A stretch of DNA of 64,000 bases. It comes from Mycobacterium marinum (lineage in GTDB: Bacteria; Actinomycetota; Actinomycetes; Mycobacteriales; Mycobacteriaceae). Below, piece by piece: positions 52,066 through 62,213 of the stretch. Below the pieces are notes generated by a model that worked only from the letters and a program-made list of their open reading frames with translations, was not told the DNA's origin and did not search any database. The stretch covers positions 6,386,001 to 6,450,000 of the forward strand of contig NZ_CP024190.1 of assembly GCF_003391395.1 (NCBI RefSeq), in the 5' to 3' direction. The translations under genes and the position numbers were made by a program. Position 1 is the stretch's first letter. The number at the start of each line of letters is the position of its first letter.

Positions 52066-55000
52066 AACCGGCTCCGCGGCGAATCCCACCAGCGCCGCAG
52101 GAAAGCCCTCCGGCGCGACCGCCCGCACCACGGGGTCCGGTTTCAGCGCCGGACCCTCGACGGCTTCCCGAGCGGCTCCCGGTGCCCTACGGCCAGGCGG
52201 CTGCGGGGCCACCGAAGCGCGCTGAACTCTCCGATGCCGCGCTGGTATCGCGGTCGTGGGGCATGGCCTTGGCGACGTTGGTCAGCCGGATCACGGGTTT
52301 CGCCAGGATTGTGCTGCTGGCCGCCATTTTGGGCGCGGCGCTGTCGAGTTCCTTCTCGGTGGCCAATCAGCTGCCGAACCTGGTCGCCGCGCTAGTGCTG
52401 GAGGCGACGTTCACCGCGATCTTCGTGCCGGTCCTGGCTCGCGCCGAGCAGGACGATCCCGACGGTGGGGCCGCCTTCGTGCGCCGGCTCGTGACGTTGA
52501 CAACCACGCTGCTGATCGTGGCAACCACGCTGTCGGTGCTGGCCGCGCCACTGCTGGTGCGGTTGATGCTGGGCCGCGACCCACAGGTCAACGAGCCGTT
52601 GACCACCGCCTTTGCCTACCTGCTGCTGCCTCAGGTGCTGGTCTATGGGCTGTCGTCGGTGTTCATGGCGATCCTGAACACTCGAAACGTGTTCGGGCCG
52701 CCGGCCTGGGCGCCCGTCATCAACAACGTCGTCGCCATCGCGACCTTGTTGGTGTACCTGGCAGTCCCCGGCGAGCTGGCCGTCGATCCGGTCAAGATGG
52801 GCAATGCCAAGCTGCTCGTGCTTGGTGTCGGCACCACGCTAGGCGTGTTCGCGCAGGCCGCGGTGCTGCTGGTCGCGATTGGGCGCCAGCACATCAGCCT
52901 GCGGCCGCTGTGGGGAATCGATGACCGGCTCAAGCGGTTCGGCGCCATGGCCGCCGCCATGGTGCTGTATGTGCTGGTCAGCCAGCTCGGGCTGATTGTC
53001 GGCAACCAGATCGCCAGCGGGGCCGCGGCTTCGGGGCCGGCCATCTACAACTACACCTGGCTGGTGCTAATGCTGCCGTTCGGCATGATCGGGGTAACCG
53101 TGCTGACGGTGGTGATGCCGCGGCTGAGTCGCAACGCCGCCGCCGAGGACATCCCGGCCGTGCTCGCCGACCTGTCGCTGGCCACCCGTCTGACGATGAT
53201 CACCCTCATCCCCACGGTCGCATTCATGACCGTGGGCGGGTCGGCAATGGGAAGCGCGCTGTTCGCCTACGGAAACTTCGGCAAGGTCGACGCCGGATAT
53301 CTGGGCGCGGCGATCGCACTGTCGGCCTTCACGCTGATCCCCTATGCGCTGGTGCTGCTGGGACTGCGGGTGTTCTACGCCCGCGAGCAACCCTGGACTC
53401 CGATCCTGATCATCATCATCATCACCAGCGTCAAGATCGGCGCCTCGGTGTTGGCGCCGCACCTCACCAATGACCCCGACATGGTCGCCGGTTATCTGGG
53501 ACTGGCCAACGGGCTCGGATTCCTGGCCGGCGCGATCGTCGGCTACTACCTGCTGCGACGTGCGCTGCGCCCCGGTGGCGGCCAACTGGTCGGCACCCGT
53601 GAGGTGCACACCATCCTGGTGACCATCGCCGCGTCGCTGCTGGCCGGACTGCTGGCCTATGTGGTGGATCGGCTTGCCGGGCTAGGCCAGTTGACCGTGT
53701 TCGATGGCGGAATCGGTTCGCTGCTGCGGCTACTCATCCTGGGCGTGATCATGGCGCCCATCGTGATTGCGGTGCTGCTCGCCGGGCAGGTGCCCGAGGC
53801 ACAGGCGGCTCTCAACGTGGTCCGCAACCGGATCGGAACGCGCCTTGGCAAACCGGGTCCACGCAGCGTAGCTGTGCTGGATCCATCGTCTGGCGATCAC
53901 GACGTCACGTACCCTGAGCAAAGGAAGTCGTCCCTGCCGGGGGAAAATGTGGTCCAGGAGCCGATCCGGCGCAAACCCCCGGTGATCAGGGCCGGGATAG
54001 CGAAAGGACCGTCGGTGACCGACCGCCCATCGGATAGCACCGCCTCATCGAGTTCCGCGTCGGATATCGATCTGCCGCGGCCAGTCGCCGACGATTTTCA
54101 ACCCGACATTCCGGCCGGCCCAGACCGGGGCCGTGGCGCGAGTCAACGCCCCTCGGATCAGTCCAACGGCGATTCCGTCGGATACACCCGCGGACCCATT
54201 CCGTTCGACGCTCCACGCGAGCGCAGTGCGGAACCCTCGACGCCGCAAGACGATGTCAATCTGGTCCCGGGTGCCCGCATCGCCAACGGCCGCTACCGGC
54301 TGCTCGTCTTCCACGGCGGTATCCCGCCGTTGCAGTTCTGGCAGGCACTCGATACCGCCCTGGATCGACAGGTGGCGCTGACCTTCGTCGACCCGGATGG
54401 CACCCTGCCCGAAGATGTCCTGCAGGAGATTCTGGCCCGCACCCTGCGACTGAGCCGGATCGACAAGCCGGGCGTCGCCCGGGTGCTTGACGTACTGCAC
54501 ACCGCCTCCGGCGGGCTGGTGGTGTCGGAGTGGATTCGCGGCGGCTCGCTACAGGAAGTCGCCGACACGGCACCCTCGCCGGTCGGGGCGATCCGGGCCA
54601 TGCAGTCGCTCGCGGCGGCCGCCGACGCCGCCCATCGGGCCGGCGTCGCCCTGTCGCTGGACCACCCGGGCCGGGTCCGGGTCAGCATCGAAGGTGATGT
54701 GGTGCTCGCCTACCCGGCGACCATGCCCGACGCCAATCCGCAGGACGACATCCGAGGCATCGGCGCCGCGCTGTATGCCTTGCTGGTCAACCGGTGGCCG
54801 CTGCCGGAGGCTGGGGCAGACAGTGGGTTTGCGCCGGCCGAACGCGATGCGTCCGGCAATCCCGTTGAGCCCGCCGCCGTCGATCGCGACATCCCGTTCC
54901 AGATCTCGGCGGTCACCGTCCGATCGGTTCAAGAGGACGGCGGGATACGCAGCGCCTCAACACTTTTGAACCTGCTACAGCAGGCGACCGCGGTGGCCGA

Positions 55001-55724
55001 CCGGACCGAGGTGCTGGGCCCGATCGAACCACCCGCGCCGCCCGCACCCGCCCGCTCCCCCGCACCCACGGGTGCAACCTTTGGGCGCCGCCGCCGCAAC
55101 CTGCTGATCGGGATCGGCGCGGGCGCCGCGATTCTGCTAGTAGCGCTGCTGGTGTTGGCCTCGGTGCTCAACAAGATGTTCGGAAACGTCGGCGGCGGCC
55201 TCGACCGGGACCAGCTCGGCCTCAACGCCCCCACCGCGTCCACCTCTGCGGCCGCCAGTTCGGCGCCGGCGGGCAGCGTCGTTAAACCCACCAAGGCCAC
55301 CGTCTTCTCACCGGCTGGCGAAGCCGATAACCCGGGCCAAGCCGACATGGCCATCAATGGCGATTCCACCACGTCCTGGGAGACCGACACCTACAACGAC
55401 CCGGTTCCGTTCCCGGGCTTCAAGAATGGTGTCGGGTTGATGCTGCAACTTCCGCAGCCCACCGTGGTCGGCTCGGTCACCCTCGACGTTCCCAGCACCG
55501 GCACCAAGGTGGAGATTCGTTCGTCACCAACTCCCAACCCGTCGAAGCTGGATGACACCACCGTGCTCACCTCGGCTACCGCACTCAAGCCGGGTTCGAA
55601 CACCATCGCGGTCAATGCCTCCTCCCCCACCTCCAACCTGCTGGTGTGGATTTCAACGCTGGGCACCACGGACGGCAAGAGCCGCTCCGCCATCTCCGGG
55701 CTCACGATCCGGGCCGCCTCCTAA
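52062..55724 (+). CDS. mviN: MviN/MurJ lipid II flippase with pseudokinase domain
   Basis: A 1220-residue orthologue of Rv3910. Pro-rich N-terminal tail, MurJ-type membrane domain of about 14 helices (residues 60-580), a kinase-like domain without catalytic residues (about 735-960; GARIANGRYRLLVFHGG at its start), one transmembrane helix (about 1010-1030) and a C-terminal extracellular beta-domain. In M. tuberculosis, PknB phosphorylates the pseudokinase, which then recruits FhaA to regulate peptidoglycan synthesis. It transports lipid II across the membrane. Confidence 0.95.
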   Translation: MKPAPRRIPPAPQESPPARPPAPRGPVSAPDPRRLPERLPVPYGQAAAGPPKRAELSDAALVSRSWGMALATLVSRITGFARIVLLAAILGAALSSSFSVANQLPNLVAALVLEATFTAIFVPVLARAEQDDPDGGAAFVRRLVTLTTTLLIVATTLSVLAAPLLVRLMLGRDPQVNEPLTTAFAYLLLPQVLVYGLSSVFMAILNTRNVFGPPAWAPVINNVVAIATLLVYLAVPGELAVDPVKMGNAKLLVLGVGTTLGVFAQAAVLLVAIGRQHISLRPLWGIDDRLKRFGAMAAAMVLYVLVSQLGLIVGNQIASGAAASGPAIYNYTWLVLMLPFGMIGVTVLTVVMPRLSRNAAAEDIPAVLADLSLATRLTMITLIPTVAFMTVGGSAMGSALFAYGNFGKVDAGYLGAAIALSAFTLIPYALVLLGLRVFYAREQPWTPILIIIIITSVKIGASVLAPHLTNDPDMVAGYLGLANGLGFLAGAIVGYYLLRRALRPGGGQLVGTREVHTILVTIAASLLAGLLAYVVDRLAGLGQLTVFDGGIGSLLRLLILGVIMAPIVIAVLLAGQVPEAQAALNVVRNRIGTRLGKPGPRSVAVLDPSSGDHDVTYPEQRKSSLPGENVVQEPIRRKPPVIRAGIAKGPSVTDRPSDSTASSSSASDIDLPRPVADDFQPDIPAGPDRGRGASQRPSDQSNGDSVGYTRGPIPFDAPRERSAEPSTPQDDVNLVPGARIANGRYRLLVFHGGIPPLQFWQALDTALDRQVALTFVDPDGTLPEDVLQEILARTLRLSRIDKPGVARVLDVLHTASGGLVVSEWIRGGSLQEVADTAPSPVGAIRAMQSLAAAADAAHRAGVALSLDHPGRVRVSIEGDVVLAYPATMPDANPQDDIRGIGAALYALLVNRWPLPEAGADSGFAPAERDASGNPVEPAAVDRDIPFQISAVTVRSVQEDGGIRSASTLLNLLQQATAVADRTEVLGPIEPPAPPAPARSPAPTGATFGRRRRNLLIGIGAGAAILLVALLVLASVLNKMFGNVGGGLDRDQLGLNAPTASTSAAASSAPAGSVVKPTKATVFSPAGEADNPGQADMAINGDSTTSWETDTYNDPVPFPGFKNGVGLMLQLPQPTVVGSVTLDVPSTGTKVEIRSSPTPNPSKLDDTTVLTSATALKPGSNTIAVNASSPTSNLLVWISTLGTTDGKSRSAISGLTIRAAS

Positions 55725-55785
55725 CGCAGCGCACCGCGCGTCGGGGTGAAGTGCTCGACGGCCCGGCATTGGTTAATGTCCGCCC

Positions 55786-56373
55786 GTGGCTTTCGGGGGC
55801 AAGCGGCAACGCAGGGACACCGCGCGACAGCGCACCGATGCCGAGCTGTTGGCGGCTTTCGTCGCCGGGGAACAGCTCGCGTTCGAGGAGCTGTTTCGCC
55901 GCCATCATCGGCAGCTCTACCACCTGGCGCGGCTCACCAGTCAAACCCCGGAGGACGCCGAGGACGCGCTTCAGGAAGCGATGATCTCGGTGCACAACTG
56001 TGCCGGCTCGTTTCGCCAGGACGCGGCGGTCACCAGTTGGCTGCACCGCATCGTCGTCAATGCCTGTCTGGACCGGCTGCGCCGGGCCAAGTCCAGGCCA
56101 ACCGTGCCACTCGAAGATGTCTACCCGGTGCCCGATGCGACGACCCGTGTCGAGACAGCGATCCTGGTGCGCCGCGCCCTGATGCGCCTTCCCGTCGAGC
56201 AACGTGCCGCGGTGGTCGCCGTCGATATGCAGGGGTATTCGATCGCCGACACGGCATTGCTTTTGGGCGTGGCCCAAGGCACCGTCAAGAGCCGTTGTGC
56301 CCGCGGTCGGGCCCGGCTCGCGCGGCTGCTGGGCTACCTCGACGCCGACATCAACGCCGTGGACATGAGCTAG
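55786..56373 (+). CDS. sigM: ECF sigma factor SigM
   Basis: A 195-residue ECF sigma factor. Region 2 (EELFRRHHRQLYHLARLTSQ...DAEDALQEA), region 4 with the helix-turn-helix (GYSIADTALLLGVAQGTVKS). In M. tuberculosis SigM controls esxE-esxF, esxT-esxU and lipid genes. It starts with GTG. The adjacent downstream gene encodes its anti-sigma factor. Confidence 0.95.
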   Translation: MAFGGKRQRRDTARQRTDAELLAAFVAGEQLAFEELFRRHHRQLYHLARLTSQTPEDAEDALQEAMISVHNCAGSFRQDAAVTSWLHRIVVNACLDRLRRAKSRPTVPLEDVYPVPDATTRVETAILVRRALMRLPVEQRAAVVAVDMQGYSIADTALLLGVAQGTVKSRCARGRARLARLLGYLDADINAVDMS

Positions 56374-56448
56374 CCCGACCGGCCGGGATACCCGCCGGGC
56401 GGGGACTGCCCGTAGCCAGCGAGCCCGCCATGGCGGACACTGGGGCGG

Positions 56449-57198
56449 ATGAATGAGGCCGAGGACGAAACTGACACGGACCCGGCGCTGACCGTCGAGC
56501 TCCTCGCCGACCTGCAGGCCGGTCTGCTCGACGATGAAACCGCCGCCCAAGTCCGGCGCCGAATCCGCACCGACCCGCAGGCGGCGGCAACCCTGGAAGC
56601 GTTACAACGCGTGCGCCGCGACGTCGCCCAGGCGGGCACCGACACGTCCGGGTTGGGCGATCCTCCCCCGCGCCTCCCCACCAGGATCACCGATGCGGTC
56701 CGGTCCGCGACGTCGGGTGGCCCCACCGCCGCCCACGCCGCGCGCCCCCGCCCCAACTCGAACAAGATCCTGGCCGGCATCGCCGGGCTGATCGCGCTCA
56801 TCGCCGCGATTGGACTCGGTACCGCCGCACTGATCACCGCACCCGAGCCGACCCCAAGCGGCCCGCCCACCGCGATGCACATCACAGTTTCCACGCCGCC
56901 TCCAGTGATTCCGCTCTCACACGACCAGGTCCTCGACCTGCTCCAGCGCGCCCCCGACTACGGTCCGTTTGCCGATCCCTCGCGACGCGCCTCCTGCCTC
57001 AGCGGCCTCGGCTACCCGGCATCCACTCCGATCCTGGGCGCGCAGCCCGTCGACATCAATGCCCGTCCAGGCGTATTACTGGTGCTGGCCGGCGATGCCC
57101 CCGCCGATCTGGCGGTCTATGCGGTCGCGCTCAATTGCAGCGCGGCTGACACCGGTCTGCTCGCCAGCACCACGCTGCCCCGACTCCCCGACTCCTAG
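56449..57198 (+). CDS. rsmA: Anti-sigma factor RsmA
   Basis: A 249-residue membrane protein, orthologue of Rv3912. An N-terminal cytosolic anti-sigma domain (LLADLQAGLLDDETAAQVRR), one transmembrane helix (about residues 105-128, ILAGIAGLIALIAAIGLG) and an extracytoplasmic domain. It holds SigM inactive at the membrane. It is separated from sigM by 75 bp. Confidence 0.93.
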   Translation: MNEAEDETDTDPALTVELLADLQAGLLDDETAAQVRRRIRTDPQAAATLEALQRVRRDVAQAGTDTSGLGDPPPRLPTRITDAVRSATSGGPTAAHAARPRPNSNKILAGIAGLIALIAAIGLGTAALITAPEPTPSGPPTAMHITVSTPPPVIPLSHDQVLDLLQRAPDYGPFADPSRRASCLSGLGYPASTPILGAQPVDINARPGVLLVLAGDAPADLAVYAVALNCSAADTGLLASTTLPRLPDS

Positions 57199-57287
57199 CG
57201 GCATGCCGGTGCGACGCAGCGGGCGGGAACAGCAGTGCTTACGCTTGCGTTCATAGTCGTGATCGCCTCCGTACCCGAAAGGCCCGT

Positions 57288-58286
57288 ATGACTACCGACT
57301 CTTCTGCTGACGCCACCATCCACGACGTGATCGTCATCGGCTCCGGTCCCGCCGGATACACCGCGGCGCTCTACACCGCCCGTGCTCAGCTGGCTCCGCT
57401 GGTATTCGAGGGCACCTCGTTCGGTGGCGCGCTGATGACCACGACGGAAGTGGAGAACTATCCCGGTTTTCGCGAAGGGATCACCGGCCCGGAGTTGATG
57501 GACGAGATGCGCGAGCAGGCGCTCCGTTTCGGCGCCGACCTCCGCATGGAAGACGTCGAGTCGGTGTCGCTGGATGGACCGATCAAATCTGTTGTCACCT
57601 CTGACGGAGAGACCCATCGGGCGCGCGCGGTGATCTTGGCGATGGGCGCGGCCGCGCGTTACCTGCACGTGCCCGGCGAACAGGAGCTGCTGGGGCGCGG
57701 AGTGAGTTCCTGTGCCACCTGTGACGGATTTTTCTTCCGCGACCAGGACATCGCGGTGATCGGCGGCGGCGACTCCGCGATGGAGGAGGCAACCTTCCTC
57801 ACTCGGTTCGCCCGCAGCGTGACCCTGGTGCACCGTCGTGACGAGTTCCGGGCCTCCAAGATCATGATCAATCGGGCCCAGGCCAACGACAAGATCCGCA
57901 TCCTGACCAACAAGATCGTCCACGCAGTGGACGGGGAGACGACCGTCACCGGACTGCAGTTGCGCGACACCGTCACCGGGGAAGAAACCACCCTGCCGGT
58001 AACCGGCGTGTTCGTCGCGATCGGGCACGAACCGCGATCGAGCCTGGTGCGCGACGCCGTCGACGTCGACCCCGATGGCTACGTGCTGGTGAACGGGCGC
58101 ACCACCGGCACCTCGCTGGAAGGTGTTTTCGCCGCCGGCGACCTGGTGGACCGCACCTACCGGCAGGCGGTCACCGCCGCCGGCAGCGGGTGCGCCGCGG
58201 CCATAGACGCCGAGCGTTGGCTGGCCGAACATGAAGCAACTGGAGACGCCGACAGTACCGACACGCTGATTGGAGCACAGCAATGA
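57288..58286 (+). CDS. trxB2: Thioredoxin reductase TrxB2
   Basis: A 332-residue FAD/NADPH enzyme. FAD motif GSGPAGYTAALYTARA (residues about 17-32), redox centre CATC (about 144-147), NADPH motif GGGDSAMEEA, and the late FAD motif GVFAAGDLVD. It reduces thioredoxins. Its stop overlaps the trxC start. An essential gene in M. tuberculosis (Rv3913). Confidence 0.97.
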   Translation: MTTDSSADATIHDVIVIGSGPAGYTAALYTARAQLAPLVFEGTSFGGALMTTTEVENYPGFREGITGPELMDEMREQALRFGADLRMEDVESVSLDGPIKSVVTSDGETHRARAVILAMGAAARYLHVPGEQELLGRGVSSCATCDGFFFRDQDIAVIGGGDSAMEEATFLTRFARSVTLVHRRDEFRASKIMINRAQANDKIRILTNKIVHAVDGETTVTGLQLRDTVTGEETTLPVTGVFVAIGHEPRSSLVRDAVDVDPDGYVLVNGRTTGTSLEGVFAAGDLVDRTYRQAVTAAGSGCAAAIDAERWLAEHEATGDADSTDTLIGAQQ

Positions 58287-58636
58287 CCGATTCCGAAAAG
58301 TCCAGCGCCACCATCGAGGTGTCAGACGCCTCCTTCTCCACCGAGGTGCTTTCCAGCAACAAGCCTGTGCTGGTGGACTTTTGGGCAACGTGGTGCGGGC
58401 CGTGCAAGATGGTGGCGCCGGTGCTCGAAGAGATCGCTACCGAGCGTGCGGACAATTTGACCGTGGCCAAGCTCGACGTGGACGCCAACCCGGAAACGGC
58501 CCGCAATTTTCAGGTCGTCTCCATCCCGACGATGATCCTGTTCAAAGACGGCGAGCCGGTGAAACGCATCGTTGGGGCCAAGGGCAAAGCGGCGCTGTTG
58601 CGTGAGCTATCCGACGCGGTTCCCAACCTGGGCTAA
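58283..58636 (+). CDS. trxC: Thioredoxin TrxC
   Basis: A 117-residue thioredoxin with the active site WCGPC at residues 37-41 (FWATWCGPCKMVAP) and the cis-Pro in SIPTMILF. It receives electrons from TrxB2, to which it is coupled by an ATGA overlap. Confidence 0.97.
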   Translation: MTDSEKSSATIEVSDASFSTEVLSSNKPVLVDFWATWCGPCKMVAPVLEEIATERADNLTVAKLDVDANPETARNFQVVSIPTMILFKDGEPVKRIVGAKGKAALLRELSDAVPNLG

Positions 58637-58767
58637 CTGTCGTTCGCACCACCGAAACGGCTCCCCGACTGGCTTGGGGTTTCCCGAAATCGGCGAGGAT
58701 CTGCGACAATGCCAATTAATTGTCGTGCACTTGTCAGCGATGTCCGCTAGTCCCGGAGGGCCCTTGT

Positions 58768-59988
58768 ATGCCGAGTCCGCGCCGCGAAGACGGCGACACG
58801 TTGCGCTGTGGTGACCGCAGCGCCGCCGTCGCGGAGATCCGGGCTGCACTGGCCGCATTGGGCATGCTGGACAATCCCGACGAAGACCTGAGCACCGGGC
58901 GCCACATCGCGCTCGAGCTGTTCGACCCCGAGCTCGACCACGCGGTGCGCGCCTTCCAGCAACATCGGGGACTGCTTGTCGACGGCATCGTCGGTGAGGC
59001 AACCTATCGAGCGCTCAGAGAGGCCTCCTATCGCCTCGGTGCACGCACGCTCTATCACCAGTTCGGTGCGCCGCTCTACGGTGATGACGTCGCGACGCTG
59101 CAGGCCCGCCTACAGGACCTGGGTTTCTACACCGGGCTGGTCGATGGATATTTCGGGCTCCAAACCCACAATGCGCTGATGTCCTACCAGCGCGAGTACG
59201 GGATGTCCGCCGACGGTATCTGCGGTCCAGAGACGTTGCGGTCGTTGTACTTTCTGAGTTCACGCGTCAGCGGTGGCTCACCGCATGCGATTCGGGAAGA
59301 GGAACTGGTCCGCCGGTCAGGTCCCAAGCTGTCGGGCAAGCGCATCATCATTGATCCGGGCCGCGGAGGTAGCGACCGTGGCCTGATCGCGCACGGTGAA
59401 GCCGGACCGGTCAGCGAAGCGGACGTGCTGTGGGACTTGGCAAGTCGACTTGAAGGCCGGATGTCGGCAATCGGCATGGAGACCTTCTTGTCCCGGCCGG
59501 CGAACACCAGCCCGTCGGATGCCGAGCGGGCCGCTACCGCTAATGCCGTTGGTGCAGACCTGATGATCAGTCTGCGCTGCGAAACTCAGACCAGCGTTTC
59601 GGCCAACGGTGTCGCATCCTTTCACTTCGGTAATTCGCACGGTTCGGTATCGACCATCGGCCGCAACCTCGCCGACTTCATTCAGCGAGAAGTGGTGGCA
59701 CGCACGGGCTTACAGGACTGCCGCACACACGGACGCACCTGGGATCTATTGCGATTGACCCGGATGCCTACCGTTCAGGTCGACATCGGTTACATCACCA
59801 ACCCGCTCGATCGCGAGCTGCTGGTCTCGACACAAACCCGCGATGCCATCGCCGAAGGTATTCTCGCCGCGGTCAAGCGGCTCTACTTGCTCGGCAAGAA
59901 TGACCGGCCCACGGGCACATTCACATTCGCCGAGCTGCTGGCCCACGAACTGTCCGTGGAGCGAGCCAGCCGCCTCAGCGGTTCCTAA
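58768..59988 (+). CDS. cwlM: CwlM, regulator of peptidoglycan synthesis with amidase fold
   Basis: A 406-residue protein, the same length as Rv3915. Two N-terminal peptidoglycan-binding (PG_binding_1) repeats (AFQQHRGLLVDGIVGEATYR; SYQREYGMSADGICGPET) and a C-terminal amidase_3 fold (IIIDPGRGGSDRGLIAHGEA). In mycobacteria CwlM is an essential PknB-phosphorylated activator of MurA rather than a true hydrolase. The ATG at 58768 follows GGAGGG. An upstream GTG frame is ignored. Confidence 0.94.
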   Translation: MPSPRREDGDTLRCGDRSAAVAEIRAALAALGMLDNPDEDLSTGRHIALELFDPELDHAVRAFQQHRGLLVDGIVGEATYRALREASYRLGARTLYHQFGAPLYGDDVATLQARLQDLGFYTGLVDGYFGLQTHNALMSYQREYGMSADGICGPETLRSLYFLSSRVSGGSPHAIREEELVRRSGPKLSGKRIIIDPGRGGSDRGLIAHGEAGPVSEADVLWDLASRLEGRMSAIGMETFLSRPANTSPSDAERAATANAVGADLMISLRCETQTSVSANGVASFHFGNSHGSVSTIGRNLADFIQREVVARTGLQDCRTHGRTWDLLRLTRMPTVQVDIGYITNPLDRELLVSTQTRDAIAEGILAAVKRLYLLGKNDRPTGTFTFAELLAHELSVERASRLSGS

Positions 59989-60027
59989 ACCAGCCCATAC
60001 CGCCAGAACCGTTGGCGTGCTGTCTAC

Positions 60028-60759
60028 TTACGGACTGCAACTCGCAGCGCCGGCTCCCACCGGCTGCTGCAATTGAGCATTCTCCAAGAGCCGTTCCAGC
60101 GCGGCCTCGACTTCGGCCTTCCACCCCAGGCCCTTGTCCAACTCGAGGCGCAAGCGAGGGAAGTACGGATGCGGCCCCACCACAACGAAACCCACGTCGA
60201 TCAAGAAGTCGGCGTCCAGCATGCAGTGCTCCACCGAACAGTCACCGAGAGCCGCCAGCACCGGTTGCAGCTCAGGGGTGACGGCATTCGAGTCTTGTAG
60301 CTCGGCGGCGGCGGTGGTGCGACCGAACGCCTCCACGGCACGCACGCCGCGGCGCACCAGTTCGTCGATGACTCCGGCGATCAGACTGTGCGACAAGTCC
60401 TCGGTGTCCTCGCCGGCCTCGATGCCCATCGAGGTCAGCAGGATCGCGTCGGCGGACACCGGCCCGGACGGAAAGCGGTGGGCCCGCGGTACCGCTCGTG
60501 GCGGCGCATAAAACACATAGCCCAGACAGGCCGGTTCAGCGTCGCTACGCTCGTCCGGGATTGCCGTGGCGATCTGGCCGCACGAGCCCCATTCCAACAT
60601 GACCATCGACAGCCAGGCTTCCTTTTCGAATTCCGGGTCGGCGAGGTGGTCGTTGTTGCCCAGGGTCGCGGGATCCACTTCCCAGAAGACGCACCGGCGC
60701 GCATGCTTGGGAAGCTGCTCGAAGGCTTCGAGCCGCAGCGCTGTAATACGAGCAGACAC
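60028..60759 (-). CDS. Conserved protein, GNAT-like (Rv3916c orthologue)
   Basis: A 243-residue conserved mycobacterial protein, orthologue of Rv3916c (244). Some segments resemble a GNAT acetyltransferase (a central LGYVFYAPPRAVPRAHRFPS strand, helix LIAGVIDELVRRGVRAVEAF), but I see no clear acetyl-CoA loop, so the enzymatic call is weak. The GTG at 60759 (VSARITALRLEAF) matches the expected start; an upstream in-frame start adds 11 residues. Confidence 0.8.
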   Translation of the reverse strand: MSARITALRLEAFEQLPKHARRCVFWEVDPATLGNNDHLADPEFEKEAWLSMVMLEWGSCGQIATAIPDERSDAEPACLGYVFYAPPRAVPRAHRFPSGPVSADAILLTSMGIEAGEDTEDLSHSLIAGVIDELVRRGVRAVEAFGRTTAAAELQDSNAVTPELQPVLAALGDCSVEHCMLDADFLIDVGFVVVGPHPYFPRLRLELDKGLGWKAEVEAALERLLENAQLQQPVGAGAASCSP

Positions 60760-61229
60760 TAGTCTCCTGGCCTCCGTGCGGTACTGCAGCAATCGTTTCT
60801 TGCACCTCTGCTAAGCCGCCCGGCCCGCGTCGTTGCAACGCGATGTCGGCAGCCCCGCTCCTCCACGAACCGCCCCGCGGCTCGCGTTGTCACACGGCGA
60901 TAGCAACAGCCAGTTGTCTCCCGGCTGATGTGCCAACGGCAACCTCTCCAGAATAAGAGAGTGGGCCGGGATGGGGCCAGTGTTGGCCTAGCCACTCCAG
61001 ACCGCCCGGGGTTTGTGTCGGGCCAGTCCGACGTCAGATCCCCCCGAACCACGCCGGCCGCTCGGGCGGGACTCGGCTGTGGTTCCGCCGCGCTGGTCTG
61101 AAAGCCGGTCCAATCACGAATTCGACTGAGCCACAGCAGTTCTCCATCCGGTTTGGATTCCGAGGGTGGATTTTTCTGCGGTCGGCACCGACGCAGTGTC
61201 ACAGTGACGTAATTACCGCTTGTGGCTGG
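60760..61229. other. Intergenic region Rv3916c-parB, no gene seen
   Basis: About 470 bp upstream of the Rv3916c-like gene and downstream of parB. One open frame on minus (60759-61202) has no recognisable product and crosses the start of the next gene. I see no parS copy and no convincing terminator. Confidence 0.5.
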
Positions 61230-62213
61230 TCACGCCTCGGCATCGGTCATTATTCCAATGATTCGTTGCAAGTCGTCCACCGAGCCGAACTCGACCACGA
61301 TCTTGCCCTTACGTTTGCCAAGACTGACTGTCACCCGGGTATCGAAGGCGTTCGACAGCCGGTCAGCAACGTCTTGCAGTCCCGGCATCTGGATCGGCTT
61401 GCGCCGCGGCGGTGTCGGGGTACTTGCGTCGTTGCGGTTGGCCAGGGTCACCGCCTCCTCGGTGGCCCGCACCGAGAGTCCTTCCGCAACGATCCGGCTT
61501 GCCAGTTCTTCCTGAGCCTCCGGGCCGGCTTCCAGCGATAGCAGTGCACGTGCATGCCCCGCGGACAGCACGCCCGCAGCCACTCGCCGCTGGACCGGGA
61601 TCGGCAGTTTCAGCAACCGGATCATGTTGGTGATCAACGGCCGAGAGCGGCCGATCCGGGCGGCCAGCTCATCGTGGGTAACGCCAAACTCATCGAGAAG
61701 TTGTTGATATGCGGCGGCTTCTTCCAAGGGATTCAGCTGTACCCGGTGGATGTTTTCCAGCAGAGCATCGCGCAGCAGGTTGTCATCGCCGGTTTCCCGC
61801 ACGATGGCCGGGATGGTGGCCAGCCCCGCCTCTTGAGCCGCTCGCCACCTCCGCTCCCCCATGACGATCTGGTAGGGCGCACCGCTTTGCGCTCCGTCAA
61901 CCGTGCGCACCACGATCGGCTGTAAGAGGCCGAACTCGCGGATGGAATGCACCAATTCCGAGAGCGCTTCTTCATCAAAGACCTGCCGCGGCTGACGGGG
62001 GTTCGCCTCGATATCCCCCGGCGCAATCTCTCGGTACACCGCGCCCATCGCCGCGGCATCCGCGACGGGGCCACCGATGACGACGTCGGCGGCGGCCGAA
62101 CCCATCCGGGGTCCAAAGCCTTGCGCGCCGGATTCGCCTTCGGCCGGGCCGGTGGGTATCAGCGAGGCCAGTCCCCGGCCGAGGCCGCCCTTTCTGCGCG
62201 AAGGCTGCGTCAT
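61230..62213 (-). CDS. parB: Chromosome partitioning protein ParB
   Basis: A 327-residue ParB. The N-terminal CTP-binding domain has GERRWRAAQEAGL; the central helix-turn-helix reads VTHDELAARIGRSRPLITNM; the C-terminal dimer domain ends with IVVEFGSVDDLQRIIGIM. It binds parS, spreads as a CTP-dependent clamp and loads SMC. It overlaps parA (ATGA). Confidence 0.97.
   Translation of the reverse strand: MTQPSRRKGGLGRGLASLIPTGPAEGESGAQGFGPRMGSAAADVVIGGPVADAAAMGAVYREIAPGDIEANPRQPRQVFDEEALSELVHSIREFGLLQPIVVRTVDGAQSGAPYQIVMGERRWRAAQEAGLATIPAIVRETGDDNLLRDALLENIHRVQLNPLEEAAAYQQLLDEFGVTHDELAARIGRSRPLITNMIRLLKLPIPVQRRVAAGVLSAGHARALLSLEAGPEAQEELASRIVAEGLSVRATEEAVTLANRNDASTPTPPRRKPIQMPGLQDVADRLSNAFDTRVTVSLGKRKGKIVVEFGSVDDLQRIIGIMTDAEA

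Noticed and set aside
49981..52212. 743-codon open frame on minus
   Set aside because: It is antisense to the conserved Rv3909-like gene, with composition typical of the shadow strand of GC-rich coding DNA and no recognisable domain.
60759..61202. 147-codon open frame on minus upstream of the Rv3916c-like gene
   Set aside because: No similarity to anything I know, runs into the start of the next gene and lacks a ribosome site.
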